A model generated the notes under the pieces. The model was not told the origin of the DNA and searched no databases. It worked only from the letters and a program-made list of their open reading frames with translations. The position numbers and the translations under genes are program-made. A stretch of 64,000 nt of DNA from the NCBI RefSeq assembly GCF_900188335.1, contig NZ_FZOY01000003.1, forward strand, positions 471,976-535,975, given 5' to 3'. Source of the stretch: Tropicimonas sediminicola (GTDB lineage Bacteria; Pseudomonadota; Alphaproteobacteria; Rhodobacterales; Rhodobacteraceae). Below, in pieces: positions 29,403 through 39,341 of this stretch; the first letter of the stretch is position 1, and each line of letters begins with the position of its first letter.

Positions 29403-30293
29403 TCAGGCGGCGGTCCAGAGCCTGTCGATCCGTTCCGCGCCGAAACGCTCCCGGCAGAAGTCGTAGGTGTCGCTGTAGAAGGCGCGGACCGTTGCCACGT
29501 CCTCGGCCGCCGGCTCGCTGTCACGCGGAGAACTGTTGGCCATGTGCTCGAAGTTGGGAGCGACATAGGGAATGTCAAGGAAGCCGCAGAGCTCCTGCGT
29601 GACCTCGGTGCGGAAGAAATCCTCGTAGATCCCGAGGTAGAGCTCGTCCGGGCCAAAGGCGGCTTCGAGCGCGGGGATGGTGCGTTCGTAACGGGTGCGG
29701 ACCTCGCACCAGTGGCTTACCGCCTCGGTCGCCAGCCGCTCGCGGGCCGGGCGGTGGATCGCGCCGCCGTCGTCCTTGCGGTTGCGGTCGGCCATGCGCA
29801 GGGCGGAATAGCAGCGCTCGACCGGGTCGCGCATCAGGTAGACGACGCGGGGGCGGAACCCGGCGCCGGTGATCCACTCGCGGATCGTGCGGAAGTTGTC
29901 TGCCGAGAGCCCGGCATATTCGGGCGTGATGTCGCCAAAGAGCCGCGCGTTGGGATGATCGGCGCGCATCTGCTTGAAGTGGCGCATGTAGCGCCGGGGC
30001 TCGAACTGCATCGCGATCGAATCCATCAGCGCCACCAGCGCCTTGGACTCGGCCTTGGGCTTGCCCTGCTGGATGTTCCGGATCTGCCGGGTGGCGGAGT
30101 TGACCAGCCGTTGCAGCCGCACTTCGCGGGCCTTGGGGAAATCGGCTTCGGTGAAGTGGACGTTGAAGAAGCCGAGTTCCTTCTCGGCGCTCATCGCGCA
30201 GTCGGGATGCTTGCGCAGGTACGAATAGAGCCAGGTGGTGCCGGATTTCTGCGCGCCGACGCCGAGGATGAAGACGGGATCATTGGTGGCCAT
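29403..30293 (-). CDS. Sulfotransferase family protein
   Basis: A 296-residue PAPS-dependent sulfotransferase-like protein. The 5'-phosphosulfate loop is GAQKSGTTWLYSYLRKHP at about residues 12-29 and the 3'-phosphate strand-helix VVYLMRDPVERCYSALRMA at about 153-171. Such enzymes sulfate glycans, lipids or small molecules; no acceptor can be named. It lies between serS and the TspO-like gene on the same strand, with a strong stem-loop separating it from serS. Confidence 0.87.
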   Translation of the reverse strand: MATNDPVFILGVGAQKSGTTWLYSYLRKHPDCAMSAEKELGFFNVHFTEADFPKAREVRLQRLVNSATRQIRNIQQGKPKAESKALVALMDSIAMQFEPRRYMRHFKQMRADHPNARLFGDITPEYAGLSADNFRTIREWITGAGFRPRVVYLMRDPVERCYSALRMADRNRKDDGGAIHRPARERLATEAVSHWCEVRTRYERTIPALEAAFGPDELYLGIYEDFFRTEVTQELCGFLDIPYVAPNFEHMANSSPRDSEPAAEDVATVRAFYSDTYDFCRERFGAERIDRLWTAA

Positions 30294-30341
30294 GCCGGAG
30301 CCCTCTGCTGCGATTGGTGGACGCCCCCGGGGGAGCGCGCG

Positions 30342-30366
30342 GCGGCCGCCCGGGGAGGGCGGCCGC
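30342..30366 (-). terminator. Strong stem-loop after serS
   Basis: Perfect 10-bp GC stem: GCGGCCGCCC at 30342-30351 and its complement at 30357-30366, loop of five bases, with further partial pairing outside. It starts 12 bases after the serS stop on the reverse strand; no T tract, so terminator is probable only. Confidence 0.6.
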
Positions 30367-30378
30367 GCGTCGTCTGTG

Positions 30379-31671
30379 TCAGGCCAGCACGCCTTCGGCG
30401 GTGATCCGGGTCTTGCCGCCGAGCCACTGGTGCAGCGCCTGCGGCAGCAGCACCGAGCCGTCTTCCTGCTGGCCGTTCTCCAGCACCGCGATCAGGCAGC
30501 GGCCGACGGCGAGGCCGGAGCCGTTCAGCGTGTGCACGAATTCCGGCTTGCCGCCGCCCTCGGGGCGGAACCGGGCGTTCATGCGCCGGGCCTGGAAGTC
30601 GCCGCAGACCGAGACCGAGGAGATCTCGCGGTAGGTGTTCTGCCCGGGCAGCCAGACCTCGATGTCGTGGGTCTTGCGCGAGCCGAAGCCCATGTCGCCG
30701 GTGCAGAGCACGATGGTGCGGTACGGCAGGCCGAGCGCCTCGAGGATGCCCTCGGCGCAGCGGGTCATGCGCTCGTGCTCTTCGAGGCTCTTCTCGGGAT
30801 GGGTGATGGAGACCATCTCGACCTTCTCGAACTGGTGCTGGCGCAGCATGCCCGAGGTGTCCTTGCCCGCGCTGCCGGCCTCCGAGCGGAAGCAGAGCGA
30901 ATGGGCGACGTAGCGACGGGGCAGGTAGCCTTCCTCGACGATCACGTCGTTGACGATGTTGGTGAGCGTGACCTCGGAGGTCGGGATCAGCCACCAGCCC
31001 TCGCGCAGCAGGTAGCTGTCGTCGCCGAACTTCGGGAGCTGTCCGGTGCCGAACATCATCTCCTCGCGCACCATGACCGGGCCGTTGACTTCCGTCAGCC
31101 CGTTCTCGGTGGTGTGGGTGTCGAGCATGAACTGCGCCAGCGCACGGTGCACGCGGGCGACCGCGCCCGACATCAGCACGAAACGGGAGCCGGCGAGCTT
31201 GGCCGCGGTCTCGAAATCCATGCCGTCCTGCACGGCGGCGAGCTGGTAATGCTCCTTGGGTTCGAAATCGAAGGGGCGCGGCTCGCCCCAGCGGCGGATC
31301 TCGACGTTGTCGTTCTCGTCCGCGCCGGTCGGCACCTCGTCGAGCGGCAGGTTGGGCAGGCTGACCAGCAGGTCGCGCAGGCGCGCGTCCTCGGTCTTGG
31401 CCTCTTCCTCGAGCCGTGCGATCTCGTCCTTCTTCTCGGCCACCAGCGCGCGGAGCCGTTCGAACTCCGCCTCGTCGCCCTTGGCCTTGGCCGCGCCCAC
31501 CTGCTTGGAGGCGGCGTTGCGTTCGGCCAGCGCGGCCTCGGCGGCGGCGATCTTCTCGCGGCGCGCGGCATCGACGGCCAGGATCTCCGACGACATCGCC
31601 GAAACGCCCAGACGCGCCAGTCCGGCGTCGAAGGTTTCGGGGTGTTCGCGGATGAAGCGAATGTCGTGCAT
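30379..31671 (-). CDS. serS: Serine--tRNA ligase
   Basis: A 430-residue class II aminoacyl-tRNA synthetase that charges tRNA-Ser and tRNA-Sec. The N-terminal long coiled-coil arm (about 30-105, ending [12 protein letters not shown]) grips the tRNA. The catalytic core has motif 2 ([20 protein letters not shown]) and the motif 3 end ([19 protein letters not shown]). Length and start ([12 protein letters not shown]) are standard. Confidence 0.97.
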   Translation of the reverse strand: MHDIRFIREHPETFDAGLARLGVSAMSSEILAVDAARREKIAAAEAALAERNAASKQVGAAKAKGDEAEFERLRALVAEKKDEIARLEEEAKTEDARLRDLLVSLPNLPLDEVPTGADENDNVEIRRWGEPRPFDFEPKEHYQLAAVQDGMDFETAAKLAGSRFVLMSGAVARVHRALAQFMLDTHTTENGLTEVNGPVMVREEMMFGTGQLPKFGDDSYLLREGWWLIPTSEVTLTNIVNDVIVEEGYLPRRYVAHSLCFRSEAGSAGKDTSGMLRQHQFEKVEMVSITHPEKSLEEHERMTRCAEGILEALGLPYRTIVLCTGDMGFGSRKTHDIEVWLPGQNTYREISSVSVCGDFQARRMNARFRPEGGGKPEFVHTLNGSGLAVGRCLIAVLENGQQEDGSVLLPQALHQWLGGKTRITAEGVLA

Positions 31672-31774
31672 CGGGTTTCTCCTTGGCCCTTCGTATCAGG
31701 TGCAGCCGCGTCATGCCGCAAAGCGGCGCGAAGGGAAAGGGGGAAGGGGCCCGAACGGGACGGGGAGGGAGCGG

Positions 31775-32467
31775 TCAGCGGGGCGCGCGGAAGCTGTAGG
31801 AGCCGTCGAGGATGCCTTCGATGGCTTCGCACCCGTGGCTTTCGTAATGCAGCCAGGCGGTCACGGCGAAACGGCGCGGGGCGAGCATGTAGACCGAGAG
31901 GCTGATCATCTCCGGCGTCACCTCCCAGTGCAGGTCGACCGCCTCGAGCAGGCGCTCCCTGTCCAGCGGGGGCATCGCGGCAAGCTCCAGCGCATTGGCC
32001 ACGTATTCGTGGTCGACACTCGCCACCGGGCAACCGTCCAGCGTCTGGTGCAGTAGGGCGTGGGCCATTTCGTGGGTCAGGACCGAGCGGAACAGGCGCT
32101 CGGTAGAGAGGCCGGCATAGCCATCATTCTCCGAAATGCTCGCGGCCATCAGTTCCGGTGGCAGGATATTGATGGAATTGTTGCGGCAGTCGAACGCGGC
32201 GAGCGCGTGCCCGGCTGCGAAATCCACTTCATCCTTGAGCACGATGTCCAACGGTTTGCGCTGATCGATGCCGCAGACACGGGCATCATCGCGGGCGGCG
32301 GTCGCGACTTCGCAGAGCCGGGAAATGTCACTGCCCGGCGGCGCGTCGATGCGCAGCAGCGGGTCCGGACATGGCGCCGGTTCGGCATGTGCAGGCAGGG
32401 CGAGAGCCAGAGCGATCGCTGCGACAGACACGGCCCCCCGGCGTGGTCTGACGATGCTTCGGGTCAT
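31775..32467 (-). CDS. Exported zincin-like putative metallopeptidase
   Basis: A 230-residue protein with a Sec signal peptide (cleavage near AHA, about residue 28). HEMAH at 132-136 is a zinc-metallopeptidase HExxH motif inside a helix (LFRSVLTHEMAHALLH), and EYVANALE about 17 residues later could supply the third ligand (gluzincin pattern). Several cysteines suggest disulfides in the periplasm. I do not recognise a named family for certain. Alone between serS and the serine protease gene. Confidence 0.72.
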   Translation of the reverse strand: MTRSIVRPRRGAVSVAAIALALALPAHAEPAPCPDPLLRIDAPPGSDISRLCEVATAARDDARVCGIDQRKPLDIVLKDEVDFAAGHALAAFDCRNNSINILPPELMAASISENDGYAGLSTERLFRSVLTHEMAHALLHQTLDGCPVASVDHEYVANALELAAMPPLDRERLLEAVDLHWEVTPEMISLSVYMLAPRRFAVTAWLHYESHGCEAIEGILDGSYSFRAPR

Positions 32468-32559
32468 GGCCCATTATAGCACGAACCGGGGCGATCCGTT
32501 GGCGGGGACTGCGGCATGTGGCGTTCCGTCCCATCGGCCGCGTCAGCGCCTCCGGCCCG

Positions 32560-33336
32560 TCAGTTCGACAGACCGACACTGCGCCGGGCCGCATCCGCGA
32601 GGGGGGCGAGGGTCCGGACGCCGCCGCTGCCGCTGACGGAGGCCGAGACCACGGCGACGACCCGCCAGCCCGCCGGAGATTGCCACAGCACCGGCGCGCC
32701 CGACGCGCCGCTGATCACCGGGCAGTCGAGCCCGACGAAGCCGCCGCCGACCGCCGCCACCGCGCTGCGGTGGGTGATCTCGCAATGCGGCTGGAGCGAC
32801 AGCGCATGCGGCCGGTCCTGCCGGTAGCCGATGAGCGCCAGCGGTACCTGCGTCTCCGGCATTACCGCGGGGGGCAGGGCGGCGATCTCCTCGGCGTCGA
32901 TCGGCTCGCTCAGGACAAGGATTCCGGTGTCGTAGGCGATCCGTTCGGGGACGGGCGACTCGTCATTGACGAAATCGGGGTCGATACGGACCTGGTCGCC
33001 GATCCGGTGCGCCTTGAAATCCCCCTGCCGCCAGCCGGCGACGAAATGGACATCCTCGGGCCGGGCAGGGCGGCCATCGGCGCCGTAGAGGCAATGCGCC
33101 GCGGTCAGAACGAGGTCGGGTGCGATCAGCGTGCCGGTGCACATGCCCCTGCGGCGCAGCCCGGCCACGTTGACCCGGCCGATGGCGTTCCAGGCCGGCT
33201 GATCCGCCTCCGGCAGCAGCACCGGCTCGCGGCCTCCGTTGTCGGGGTCGGACGCGCCCGGCAGCGGCGCCAGCGCCAGCAGCAGCGCCAGGGCGGCGCG
33301 CCGCGCGGCTGCTGGAAACGGGAAAGTGATGCGCAT
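32560..33336 (-). CDS. Trypsin-like serine protease
   Basis: A 258-residue exported chymotrypsin-fold protease. The signal peptide covers about residues 1-28. The catalytic triad reads as H81 (LTAAHC), D136 (YDTGILVL) and S212 (ISGASGAPVL). The nucleophile loop is GASGAP instead of GDSGGP; this form occurs in small V8/glutamyl-endopeptidase-like bacterial proteases. The ATG at 33336 is taken because it starts the signal peptide, although the frame stays open upstream. It is divergent from yajC. Confidence 0.85.
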   Translation of the reverse strand: MRITFPFPAAARRAALALLLALAPLPGASDPDNGGREPVLLPEADQPAWNAIGRVNVAGLRRRGMCTGTLIAPDLVLTAAHCLYGADGRPARPEDVHFVAGWRQGDFKAHRIGDQVRIDPDFVNDESPVPERIAYDTGILVLSEPIDAEEIAALPPAVMPETQVPLALIGYRQDRPHALSLQPHCEITHRSAVAAVGGGFVGLDCPVISGASGAPVLWQSPAGWRVVAVVSASVSGSGGVRTLAPLADAARRSVGLSN

Positions 33337-33466
33337 CCGCCGCTCCTGCGGGCTCCGGGTTGACGGCATCAGCCTATCGCGCGGGGCCGGTCTGTCCAGT
33401 GCCGCGAGGGACGCATGGGGCCCGACCGGTCCTTGCCGATCGCCGGGCCGGGCGTGCCGGGGCATC

Positions 33467-33495
33467 TTGCACTTGTCATGTGCGCCCCATAGGGT
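33467..33495 (+). promoter_or_regulatory. Probable sigma70 promoter for yajC-secDF
   Basis: TTGCAC (33467-33472), 17-bp spacer, TAGGGT (33490-33495); transcription would start near 33502, about 50 bp before yajC. Confidence 0.6.
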
Positions 33496-33552
33496 GCGCG
33501 CCAAATCGCGGAAGCCCGCGCCTGCCGCAATAAAAGACGAAAGGTAACGCTC

Positions 33553-33882
33553 ATGTTCGCAACGCCCGCCTACGCCCAGGCCGCCGGAGGCGCCGGTGGC
33601 GGCGCCATCATGCAGTTCCTGCCGCTGATCCTGATCTTCGCGATCATGTATCTGCTGCTGATCCGCCCGCAGCAGAAGAAGATGAAAGAGCACCAGAAGA
33701 TGGTGTCCGAACTGCGCCGGGGCGACCAGGTCGTCACCCAGGGCGGCATCATCGCCAAGGTTTCCAAGGTCAAGGACGACAACGAACTCGAGGTCGAGAT
33801 CTCCGAGGGCGTGAAGGTTCGCATCGTGCGCGCCACCGTCTCGCAGGTCCTGAGCAAGACCGAACCGGCTGGCGAAAGCTGA
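33553..33882 (+). CDS. yajC: Preprotein translocase subunit YajC
   Basis: A 109-residue small Sec accessory. One membrane helix (about 20-37) is followed by the family mark LLLIRPQQKKMKEHQKM and a soluble domain (RRGDQVVTQGGIIAKV). First gene of yajC-secD-secF; 28 bp before secD. Confidence 0.94.
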   Translation: MFATPAYAQAAGGAGGGAIMQFLPLILIFAIMYLLLIRPQQKKMKEHQKMVSELRRGDQVVTQGGIIAKVSKVKDDNELEVEISEGVKVRIVRATVSQVLSKTEPAGES

Positions 33883-33910
33883 CCGTCCCGCGCGGAAGGC
33901 ACCCTCTCCC

Positions 33911-35572
33911 ATGCTGCAATTTCCCCTCTGGAAACGCCTGCTGATCACCGGCGTGACCGCCGTGATTCTCCTCATGGCGATGCCGAACCTGTTCTACCCG
34001 CGGGTCGAACGGCACAACGACGCGCTGAAGACCATCGAGACGAGCGGCGAGACGCCGGAACTGGCGGCCGACGTGGCCGGCTGGCCGAGCTGGCTGCCGT
34101 CGAGCCTCGTCAATCTCGGTCTCGACCTGCGCGGCGGTGCCTACCTGCTGGCGGATGTCCAGGTGGCCGATGTCTATGCCGACCGCATGGACAATTACTG
34201 GCCGGAGGTGCGGGACGCGCTGCGGGACGAGCGCGACACGGTCGGCGCGATCCGCCGGATCGACGCTCCCGTCGGGGAATTGCAGGTCCGCATCGGCAAT
34301 CCCGACGGGATGGCACGGGCGCTGGAAGTGGTGCGCGGGCTGTCGCGGCCGATCCTGACCCTGACCGGCGCCGGCGCGCAGGACATCGAGGTCAGCGGCA
34401 GCGGCGACGTGCTGACCCTGCAGCTGTCCGAGGCCGAGAAGCGTGCCACCGACGACCGCACCCTGCAGCACAGCGTGGAGATCGTGCGCCGCCGTGTCGA
34501 CGAGGTCGGCACGCGGGAGCCATCGATCCAGCGCCAGGGCGATACCCGGATCGTCATCCAGGTGCCGGGCATCGGCTCTGCCGACGAGCTCAAGAGCCTG
34601 ATCGGCACCACCGCCAAGCTGACCTTCAACCCAGTCGTCAACCGCACCACGGACCCCGACGCCAACCCCGGCGCCCGCAACCTGCTGTTGCCGTCGATGG
34701 ACGACGAGGGTGTCTATTACATCATCGAACAGACCGCCGTGGTGACGGGCGAGGAGCTGACCAACGCGCAGCCGAGCTTCGACCAGAACGGCCGCCCGGC
34801 GGTGAGCTTCCAGTTCAACCCGAGCGGCGCGCGCAAGTTCGGCGATTACACCCGCGACAACGTCGGCTCGCCCTTCGCCATCGTGCTCGACAACGAGGTG
34901 ATCTCGGCCCCGGTCATCCAGGACCACATCCCCGGCGGCTCGGGCATCATCACCGGGCAGTTCTCCATCGAGCAGTCCAACGAGCTCGCCGTCCTGCTGC
35001 GCGCCGGCGCCCTTCCGGCGGAAATGACCTTCCTGCAGGAACGGACCATCGGCCCCGAACTGGGCGCCGACAGCATCGAGGCCGGCCGCATCGCGACCAT
35101 CGTGGCCTTTGTCGCCGTGCTCGCCTTCATGTGGATGAGCTACGGGCTGTTCGGGCTCTTCGCCAACATCGCGCTCATCGTCAACGTCGGCCTGATCTTC
35201 GGGCTGCTGTCGATCATCGGCGCCACGCTCACGCTGCCCGGCATTGCCGGCATCGTGCTGACCGTCGGCATGGCGGTCGACGCCAACGTGCTGGTGTTCG
35301 AACGGATCCGCGAAGAGCTCAAGACGGCCCGCGGCCCGGCCCGCGCGATCGAGCTGGGCTACGAAAAGGCCCTGTCGGCGATCATCGATGCCAACATCAC
35401 CACCTTCCTCACCGCGGTGATCCTGTTCGCGCTCGGCTCCGGCCCGGTCCGCGGCTTTGCCGTCACGCTCGGTCTCGGGATCATGACCTCGGTCTTCTGC
35501 GCGATCTTCGTGACGCGCCTGCTGATCGCGGTCTGGTTCGATCGCCGCCGGCCCAAAACCATCGAGGTCTGA
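33911..35572 (+). CDS. secD: Protein translocase subunit SecD
   Basis: A 553-residue proton-driven partner of SecYEG that helps release exported proteins into the periplasm. TM1 at about 9-28, a large periplasmic P1 region with GLDLRGGAYLL at about 74-84, then five more membrane spans in the C-terminal RND-like half (GTVGMAVDANVLVFERIREE-type segment at about 450-470). The secF start lies one base after the stop (TGAGATG), so the two are coupled. Confidence 0.96.
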   Translation: MLQFPLWKRLLITGVTAVILLMAMPNLFYPRVERHNDALKTIETSGETPELAADVAGWPSWLPSSLVNLGLDLRGGAYLLADVQVADVYADRMDNYWPEVRDALRDERDTVGAIRRIDAPVGELQVRIGNPDGMARALEVVRGLSRPILTLTGAGAQDIEVSGSGDVLTLQLSEAEKRATDDRTLQHSVEIVRRRVDEVGTREPSIQRQGDTRIVIQVPGIGSADELKSLIGTTAKLTFNPVVNRTTDPDANPGARNLLLPSMDDEGVYYIIEQTAVVTGEELTNAQPSFDQNGRPAVSFQFNPSGARKFGDYTRDNVGSPFAIVLDNEVISAPVIQDHIPGGSGIITGQFSIEQSNELAVLLRAGALPAEMTFLQERTIGPELGADSIEAGRIATIVAFVAVLAFMWMSYGLFGLFANIALIVNVGLIFGLLSIIGATLTLPGIAGIVLTVGMAVDANVLVFERIREELKTARGPARAIELGYEKALSAIIDANITTFLTAVILFALGSGPVRGFAVTLGLGIMTSVFCAIFVTRLLIAVWFDRRRPKTIEV

Positions 35573-35573
35573 G

Positions 35574-36542
35574 ATGCGTCTGAAACTCGTACCCGCCGAG
35601 ACCAACTGGAACTTCTTCCGGGGCTGGCAGATCACCTTCGGTGCCTCGGCGCTCGCCATGCTGGCCTCCGTGGTGCTGTTCTTCACGGTCGGCCTGAACT
35701 TCGGCATCGACTTCCTGGGCGGCACGACGATCCGCGCCGAGAGCACCTCGGCCGTCGATGTCGGCAGCTACCGCGAGGCCATCGCGCCGCTCGACCTTGG
35801 CGACGTGACGATCACCGAGGTGTTCGACAGCAGCTTCGACGAGGACAAGCACGTCGCTCAGATCCGCATCCAGCAGCAGGCGGACGAGGAGGCGGTCTCG
35901 CCCGAGCTCATCCAGGCGCTGGAGGAGGCCCTGCAGGCGATCGACCCGGAAATCACCTTCCCGTCGGTCGAAAGCGTCGGACCCAAGGTCTCGGGCGAAC
36001 TGGTCTGGACGGCCATCCAGGCGGTGCTGCTCGCCATCGTGGCGGTGCTGTTCTACATCTGGCTCCGGTTCGAATGGCAGTTCTCGGTCGGTGCCGTGGT
36101 GGCGCTGGTGCATGACGTGGTGGTGACCATCGGCGTCTTCTGCCTGCTGCAGATCCGCTTCGACCTGACGATCATCGCCGCGCTGCTGACCATTGTGGGC
36201 TATTCGCTCAACGATACCGTGGTGATCTTCGACCGGGTGCGGGAGAACCTGCGCCGGTTCAAGAAGCTGAGCCTGCAGGAGGTGCTGAACCTCTCGATCA
36301 ACGAGACCCTGAGCCGGACGGTGATGACCTCGCTGACGACGCTGATCGCGCTGGTCGCGCTCTACATTCTCGGCGGCGACGTCATCCGCGGGTTCGTCTT
36401 CGCGATGATCTGGGGCATCATCGTCGGCACCTATTCCACCGTCTTCGTCGCTTCGCCGGTCCTGCTGTGGCTGGGCGTGAAGCGTGACTGGTCGAAGCCG
36501 AGCCAGGGCGGTGGCACCCAGTTCGCCAATATCGACGCCTGA
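35574..36542 (+). CDS. secF: Protein translocase subunit SecF
   Basis: A 322-residue partner of SecD, six membrane spans. FGIDFLGGTTIRAEST marks the first periplasmic region, and SLNDTVVIFDRVREN (about 210-224) is the conserved transmembrane signature. Translationally coupled to secD and 34 bp ahead of the Mth938-type gene. Confidence 0.96.
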   Translation: MRLKLVPAETNWNFFRGWQITFGASALAMLASVVLFFTVGLNFGIDFLGGTTIRAESTSAVDVGSYREAIAPLDLGDVTITEVFDSSFDEDKHVAQIRIQQQADEEAVSPELIQALEEALQAIDPEITFPSVESVGPKVSGELVWTAIQAVLLAIVAVLFYIWLRFEWQFSVGAVVALVHDVVVTIGVFCLLQIRFDLTIIAALLTIVGYSLNDTVVIFDRVRENLRRFKKLSLQEVLNLSINETLSRTVMTSLTTLIALVALYILGGDVIRGFVFAMIWGIIVGTYSTVFVASPVLLWLGVKRDWSKPSQGGGTQFANIDA

Positions 36543-36576
36543 GGCGACCGGACGCGCCGCGGAGGAGGGCCGGGCC

Positions 36577-36930
36577 ATGGAGTTCATCGAAGTCGAGTTT
36601 CCCGATGCCGTCCCGTTCGAGGGCTACGGTCCCGGCTTCTTCCGGATCGGCGGCGAGGTGCGGCAGGGCGATCTGCTGGTGACGGCCCGGAGCCTGCGCG
36701 GCTGGGGCGGCTATGGCGATGCCGAGGCGGTGCTGGCGCTGGCGGGAGAGATCGATTTCGTGATTGTCGGGACCGGGGCCGAGATGGCGGCGATTCCGGG
36801 CGCGTTCCGGCGCGCGCTGGAAGAGGCCGGGATCGGCGTCGAGCTGATGGCTACCGCCACGGCCTGCCGGACCTACAACGTGCTGGTATCCGAAGGGCGT
36901 CGGGTGGCGGCGGCAGTGCTGGCGCTCTGA
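36577..36930 (+). CDS. Mth938-like domain protein (DUF498)
   Basis: A 117-residue single-domain protein of the Mth938/NDUFAF3-like group. Family signs are GYGPGFFRIGG, LLVTARSLRGW, DFVIVGTGAEM and MATATACRTYNVLVSEGRRV. The ATG at 36577 follows ggaggaggg. Members are cytoplasmic; mitochondrial relatives help complex I assembly, but the bacterial role is unsettled. Last gene of the yajC-secDF unit and conserved there in Rhodobacterales. Confidence 0.88.
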   Translation: MEFIEVEFPDAVPFEGYGPGFFRIGGEVRQGDLLVTARSLRGWGGYGDAEAVLALAGEIDFVIVGTGAEMAAIPGAFRRALEEAGIGVELMATATACRTYNVLVSEGRRVAAAVLAL

Positions 36931-37073
36931 CGCCTCTGGCCTGTCACAGGGGCCCGTCGGGGGCGGGGGCGACGATGGGGCGCGGTGTCAATTCCCGCGT
37001 CGCGCGAGGATACTTTCGAACAGTTGATGGGGGGACGCTTTTGTCCCGGAGGGGCTTGGGGTAAGCGCGTGCC

Positions 37074-37694
37074 ATGGAAGTGATCGTCGAGGATCTTGCC
37101 GTCGTCCGTGGCGGCATGCGGGTGCTGGAAGGCGTCGGGTTCCGGCTGGAGGCCGGGCGGGCGCTGGTGCTGCGCGGGCCGAACGGGATCGGCAAGACGA
37201 CGCTCCTGCGGACGCTTGCCGGCCTGCAGCCCGCCGATGGCGGGCGGGTCGCGCCCGGGCCGGAGGTGATGGCCTATGCAAGCCATGCCGACGGGATCAA
37301 GGCGACGCTGAGCGTGTCGGAGAACCTTGCGTTCTGGGCCGGTCTGCACGGGGTGCAGTCGATCGCCGCGGCGCTTGCGGATTTCAACCTCGAGGCGCTT
37401 GAGGCGCGGCCCGCGGGCAGCCTGTCGGCCGGGCAGAAGCGGCGCCTGGGGCTGGCGCGGATGGCGGTGACGGGACGACCGGTATGGCTGCTCGACGAGC
37501 CGACCGTCTCGCTCGACCTTGCCAGCGTCGGGCTCTTCGCCGCGGCAGTGCGGCGGCATCTCGAGGCGGGCGGCAGCGCGGTGATCGCCACCCATATCGA
37601 CCTCGGGCTCGACGGTGCCGAGGTGCTGGAACTCGGCCCCTTCAAGGCTGCGCCGCCCGAACATGACCACGATTTCCACGAGGCCTTCCTGTGA
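37074..37694 (+). CDS. ccmA: Heme exporter ATPase CcmA
   Basis: A 206-residue ABC ATPase of cytochrome c maturation system I. It provides energy to release holo-CcmE from the CcmABCD complex. Walker [16 protein letters not shown] (about 35-49), signature [15 protein letters not shown] and Walker [13 protein letters not shown] are intact. A small stem (GGGAC 37032-37036, GTCCC 37043-37047) lies just before the start. ccmB begins inside the stop codon. Confidence 0.94.
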   Translation: MEVIVEDLAVVRGGMRVLEGVGFRLEAGRALVLRGPNGIGKTTLLRTLAGLQPADGGRVAPGPEVMAYASHADGIKATLSVSENLAFWAGLHGVQSIAAALADFNLEALEARPAGSLSAGQKRRLGLARMAVTGRPVWLLDEPTVSLDLASVGLFAAAVRRHLEAGGSAVIATHIDLGLDGAEVLELGPFKAAPPEHDHDFHEAFL

Positions 37695-38356
37695 TCGCGC
37701 TGCTGAAACGGGATCTCGCGCTGGCGGTTCGGGCCGGGGGCGGCTTCGGGCTGGCGCTGGCCTTCTTCCTGATCGTGGTGACACTGACGCCCTTTGCGGT
37801 GGGCCCCAACGCCGGCACGCTCTCGATCATCGCGGCGGGGATCCTGTGGCTCGGGGCGCTGCTGTCCTGCCTGCTCTCGCTCGACCGCATCCTGGCGCTC
37901 GATTACGAGGACGGGGCGCTCGAGTTGCTGGCCACGGCGCCCATTCCGCTGGAGGCGGTGGCCGGCATCAAGGCGCTCGCCCACTGGCTGACGACGGGCC
38001 TGCCGCTGACGCTGGTCGCCCCGGTGCTGGGCGTGCTGCTGAACCTGCCGGAGCCGGGCTACCTGTGGCTGACGCTGTCGCTGGCGATCGGCACGCCGGC
38101 GCTCTCCGTGGTGGGGACATTCGGCGCGGCGCTGACGGTGGGCCTGAAGCGCGGCGGGCTGTTGCTGTCGCTGATCGTGCTGCCGCTCTACGTCCCGACG
38201 CTGATCTTCGGCGCCGAAGTGGCGCGGCGGGCCTCCGAGGGCATGCCGATCTCGGAATTCTCCACGCCGCTGGCCCTGCTGGCCGGGATCACGCTCGGAA
38301 CGCTCGCGCTGCTGCCCTTTGCCTCGGCTGCGGCAATCCGCATCAACCTCCGTTGA
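37691..38356 (+). CDS. ccmB: Heme exporter membrane protein CcmB
   Basis: A 221-residue, six-span membrane partner of CcmA. It starts with a GTG at 37691 overlapping the ccmA stop (GTGA), hence coupled translation. Family marks: [18 protein letters not shown] at the N-terminus and [23 protein letters not shown] near 55-77. Confidence 0.94.
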   Translation: MIALLKRDLALAVRAGGGFGLALAFFLIVVTLTPFAVGPNAGTLSIIAAGILWLGALLSCLLSLDRILALDYEDGALELLATAPIPLEAVAGIKALAHWLTTGLPLTLVAPVLGVLLNLPEPGYLWLTLSLAIGTPALSVVGTFGAALTVGLKRGGLLLSLIVLPLYVPTLIFGAEVARRASEGMPISEFSTPLALLAGITLGTLALLPFASAAAIRINLR

Positions 38357-38412
38357 GCTACAACCGCTAGGCTTGCTTGAGCCAACTGGAACGAAGGACT
38401 AGGTTCGCGCGC

Positions 38413-39141
38413 ATGTCACTCTGGGAATACGCCAATCCGCGAAAATTCATGGCCCTCTCCGGGGCGGTTCTGCCCATTGCAGCGGTGGGGACGGCGGTTG
38501 CGATGGTGGTCGGGCTGGTCTGGGGCTTCTTCTTCACCCCCGACGATTACCGCCAGGGCTCGACGGTGAAGATCATCTATATCCACGTGCCCTCGGCGAT
38601 GATCGCCATCAACTGCTGGCTGATGATGCTGATCACCTCGCTGGTCTGGCTGATCCGCCGCCACCATGTCAGCGCCCTGGCCGCCAAGGCCGCGGCGCCG
38701 ATCGGGGCGACGATGACGGTGATCGCGCTGCTGACCGGCGCGATCTGGGGCCAGCCGATGTGGGGCACCTGGTGGGCGTGGGATCCGCGGCTGACCTCGT
38801 TTTTGATCCTGTTCCTGTTCTACCTCGGCTACATGGCGCTCTGGGCGGCGGTGGAGAACCCCGACACGGCGGCGGAACTGACCTCGGTGCTCTGCATCGT
38901 GGGCTCCGTCTTTGCGGTGCTGAGCCGCTACGCGCTGGTGTTCTGGAACCAGGGCCTGCACCAGGGGGCGTCGCTGTCGCTCGACAAGGAGGAGAACGTC
39001 TCTGACGTCTTCTACTGGCCGCTGCTGATCTGTATCGCCGGTTTCGTCGGGCTCTTCATCACGCTGGTGCTGCTGCGGACACGTACCGAAGTCCGGGACC
39101 GCCGGCTCAAGGCGCTGATCGCGCGGGAGCGGATGGCATGA
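38413..39141 (+). CDS. ccmC: Heme exporter protein CcmC
   Basis: A 242-residue, six-span protein that presents heme to the chaperone CcmE. The tryptophan-rich signature WGTWWAWDPRLTSFLILF is at about 118-135, and heme-ligand histidines fit HVPSAM and NQGLHQGAS. ATG at 38413 (MSLWEYANP) is preferred over 38377. Overlaps ccmD by four bases. Confidence 0.95.
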   Translation: MSLWEYANPRKFMALSGAVLPIAAVGTAVAMVVGLVWGFFFTPDDYRQGSTVKIIYIHVPSAMIAINCWLMMLITSLVWLIRRHHVSALAAKAAAPIGATMTVIALLTGAIWGQPMWGTWWAWDPRLTSFLILFLFYLGYMALWAAVENPDTAAELTSVLCIVGSVFAVLSRYALVFWNQGLHQGASLSLDKEENVSDVFYWPLLICIAGFVGLFITLVLLRTRTEVRDRRLKALIARERMA

Positions 39142-39341
39142 TGCCGGATCTCGGGAAATACGCGGTCGAGGTGCTCTCGGCCTATGCCGTCACCCTCGGG
39201 CTCGTCGTGGTGCTGGTCGTGGTGTCGATACGCCAGTCGGTTCGCACGCGCACCCGGCTGCGCGACATCGAGGAGGCGCAGGCCGCGCGCCGCGCGCCCC
39301 CTGCCGATACTGCCAGAAAGGAGACCGCATCTCATGGCTAA
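39138..39341 (+). CDS. ccmD: Heme exporter protein CcmD
   Basis: A 67-residue small membrane protein, one helix (about 10-32) plus a basic cytoplasmic tail (RTRTRLRDIEEAQAARR), as in CcmD. Two adjacent ATGs (39138 and 39141); the first overlaps the ccmC stop. It overlaps ccmG by eight bases. Confidence 0.9.
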   Translation: MMPDLGKYAVEVLSAYAVTLGLVVVLVVVSIRQSVRTRTRLRDIEEAQAARRAPPADTARKETASHG

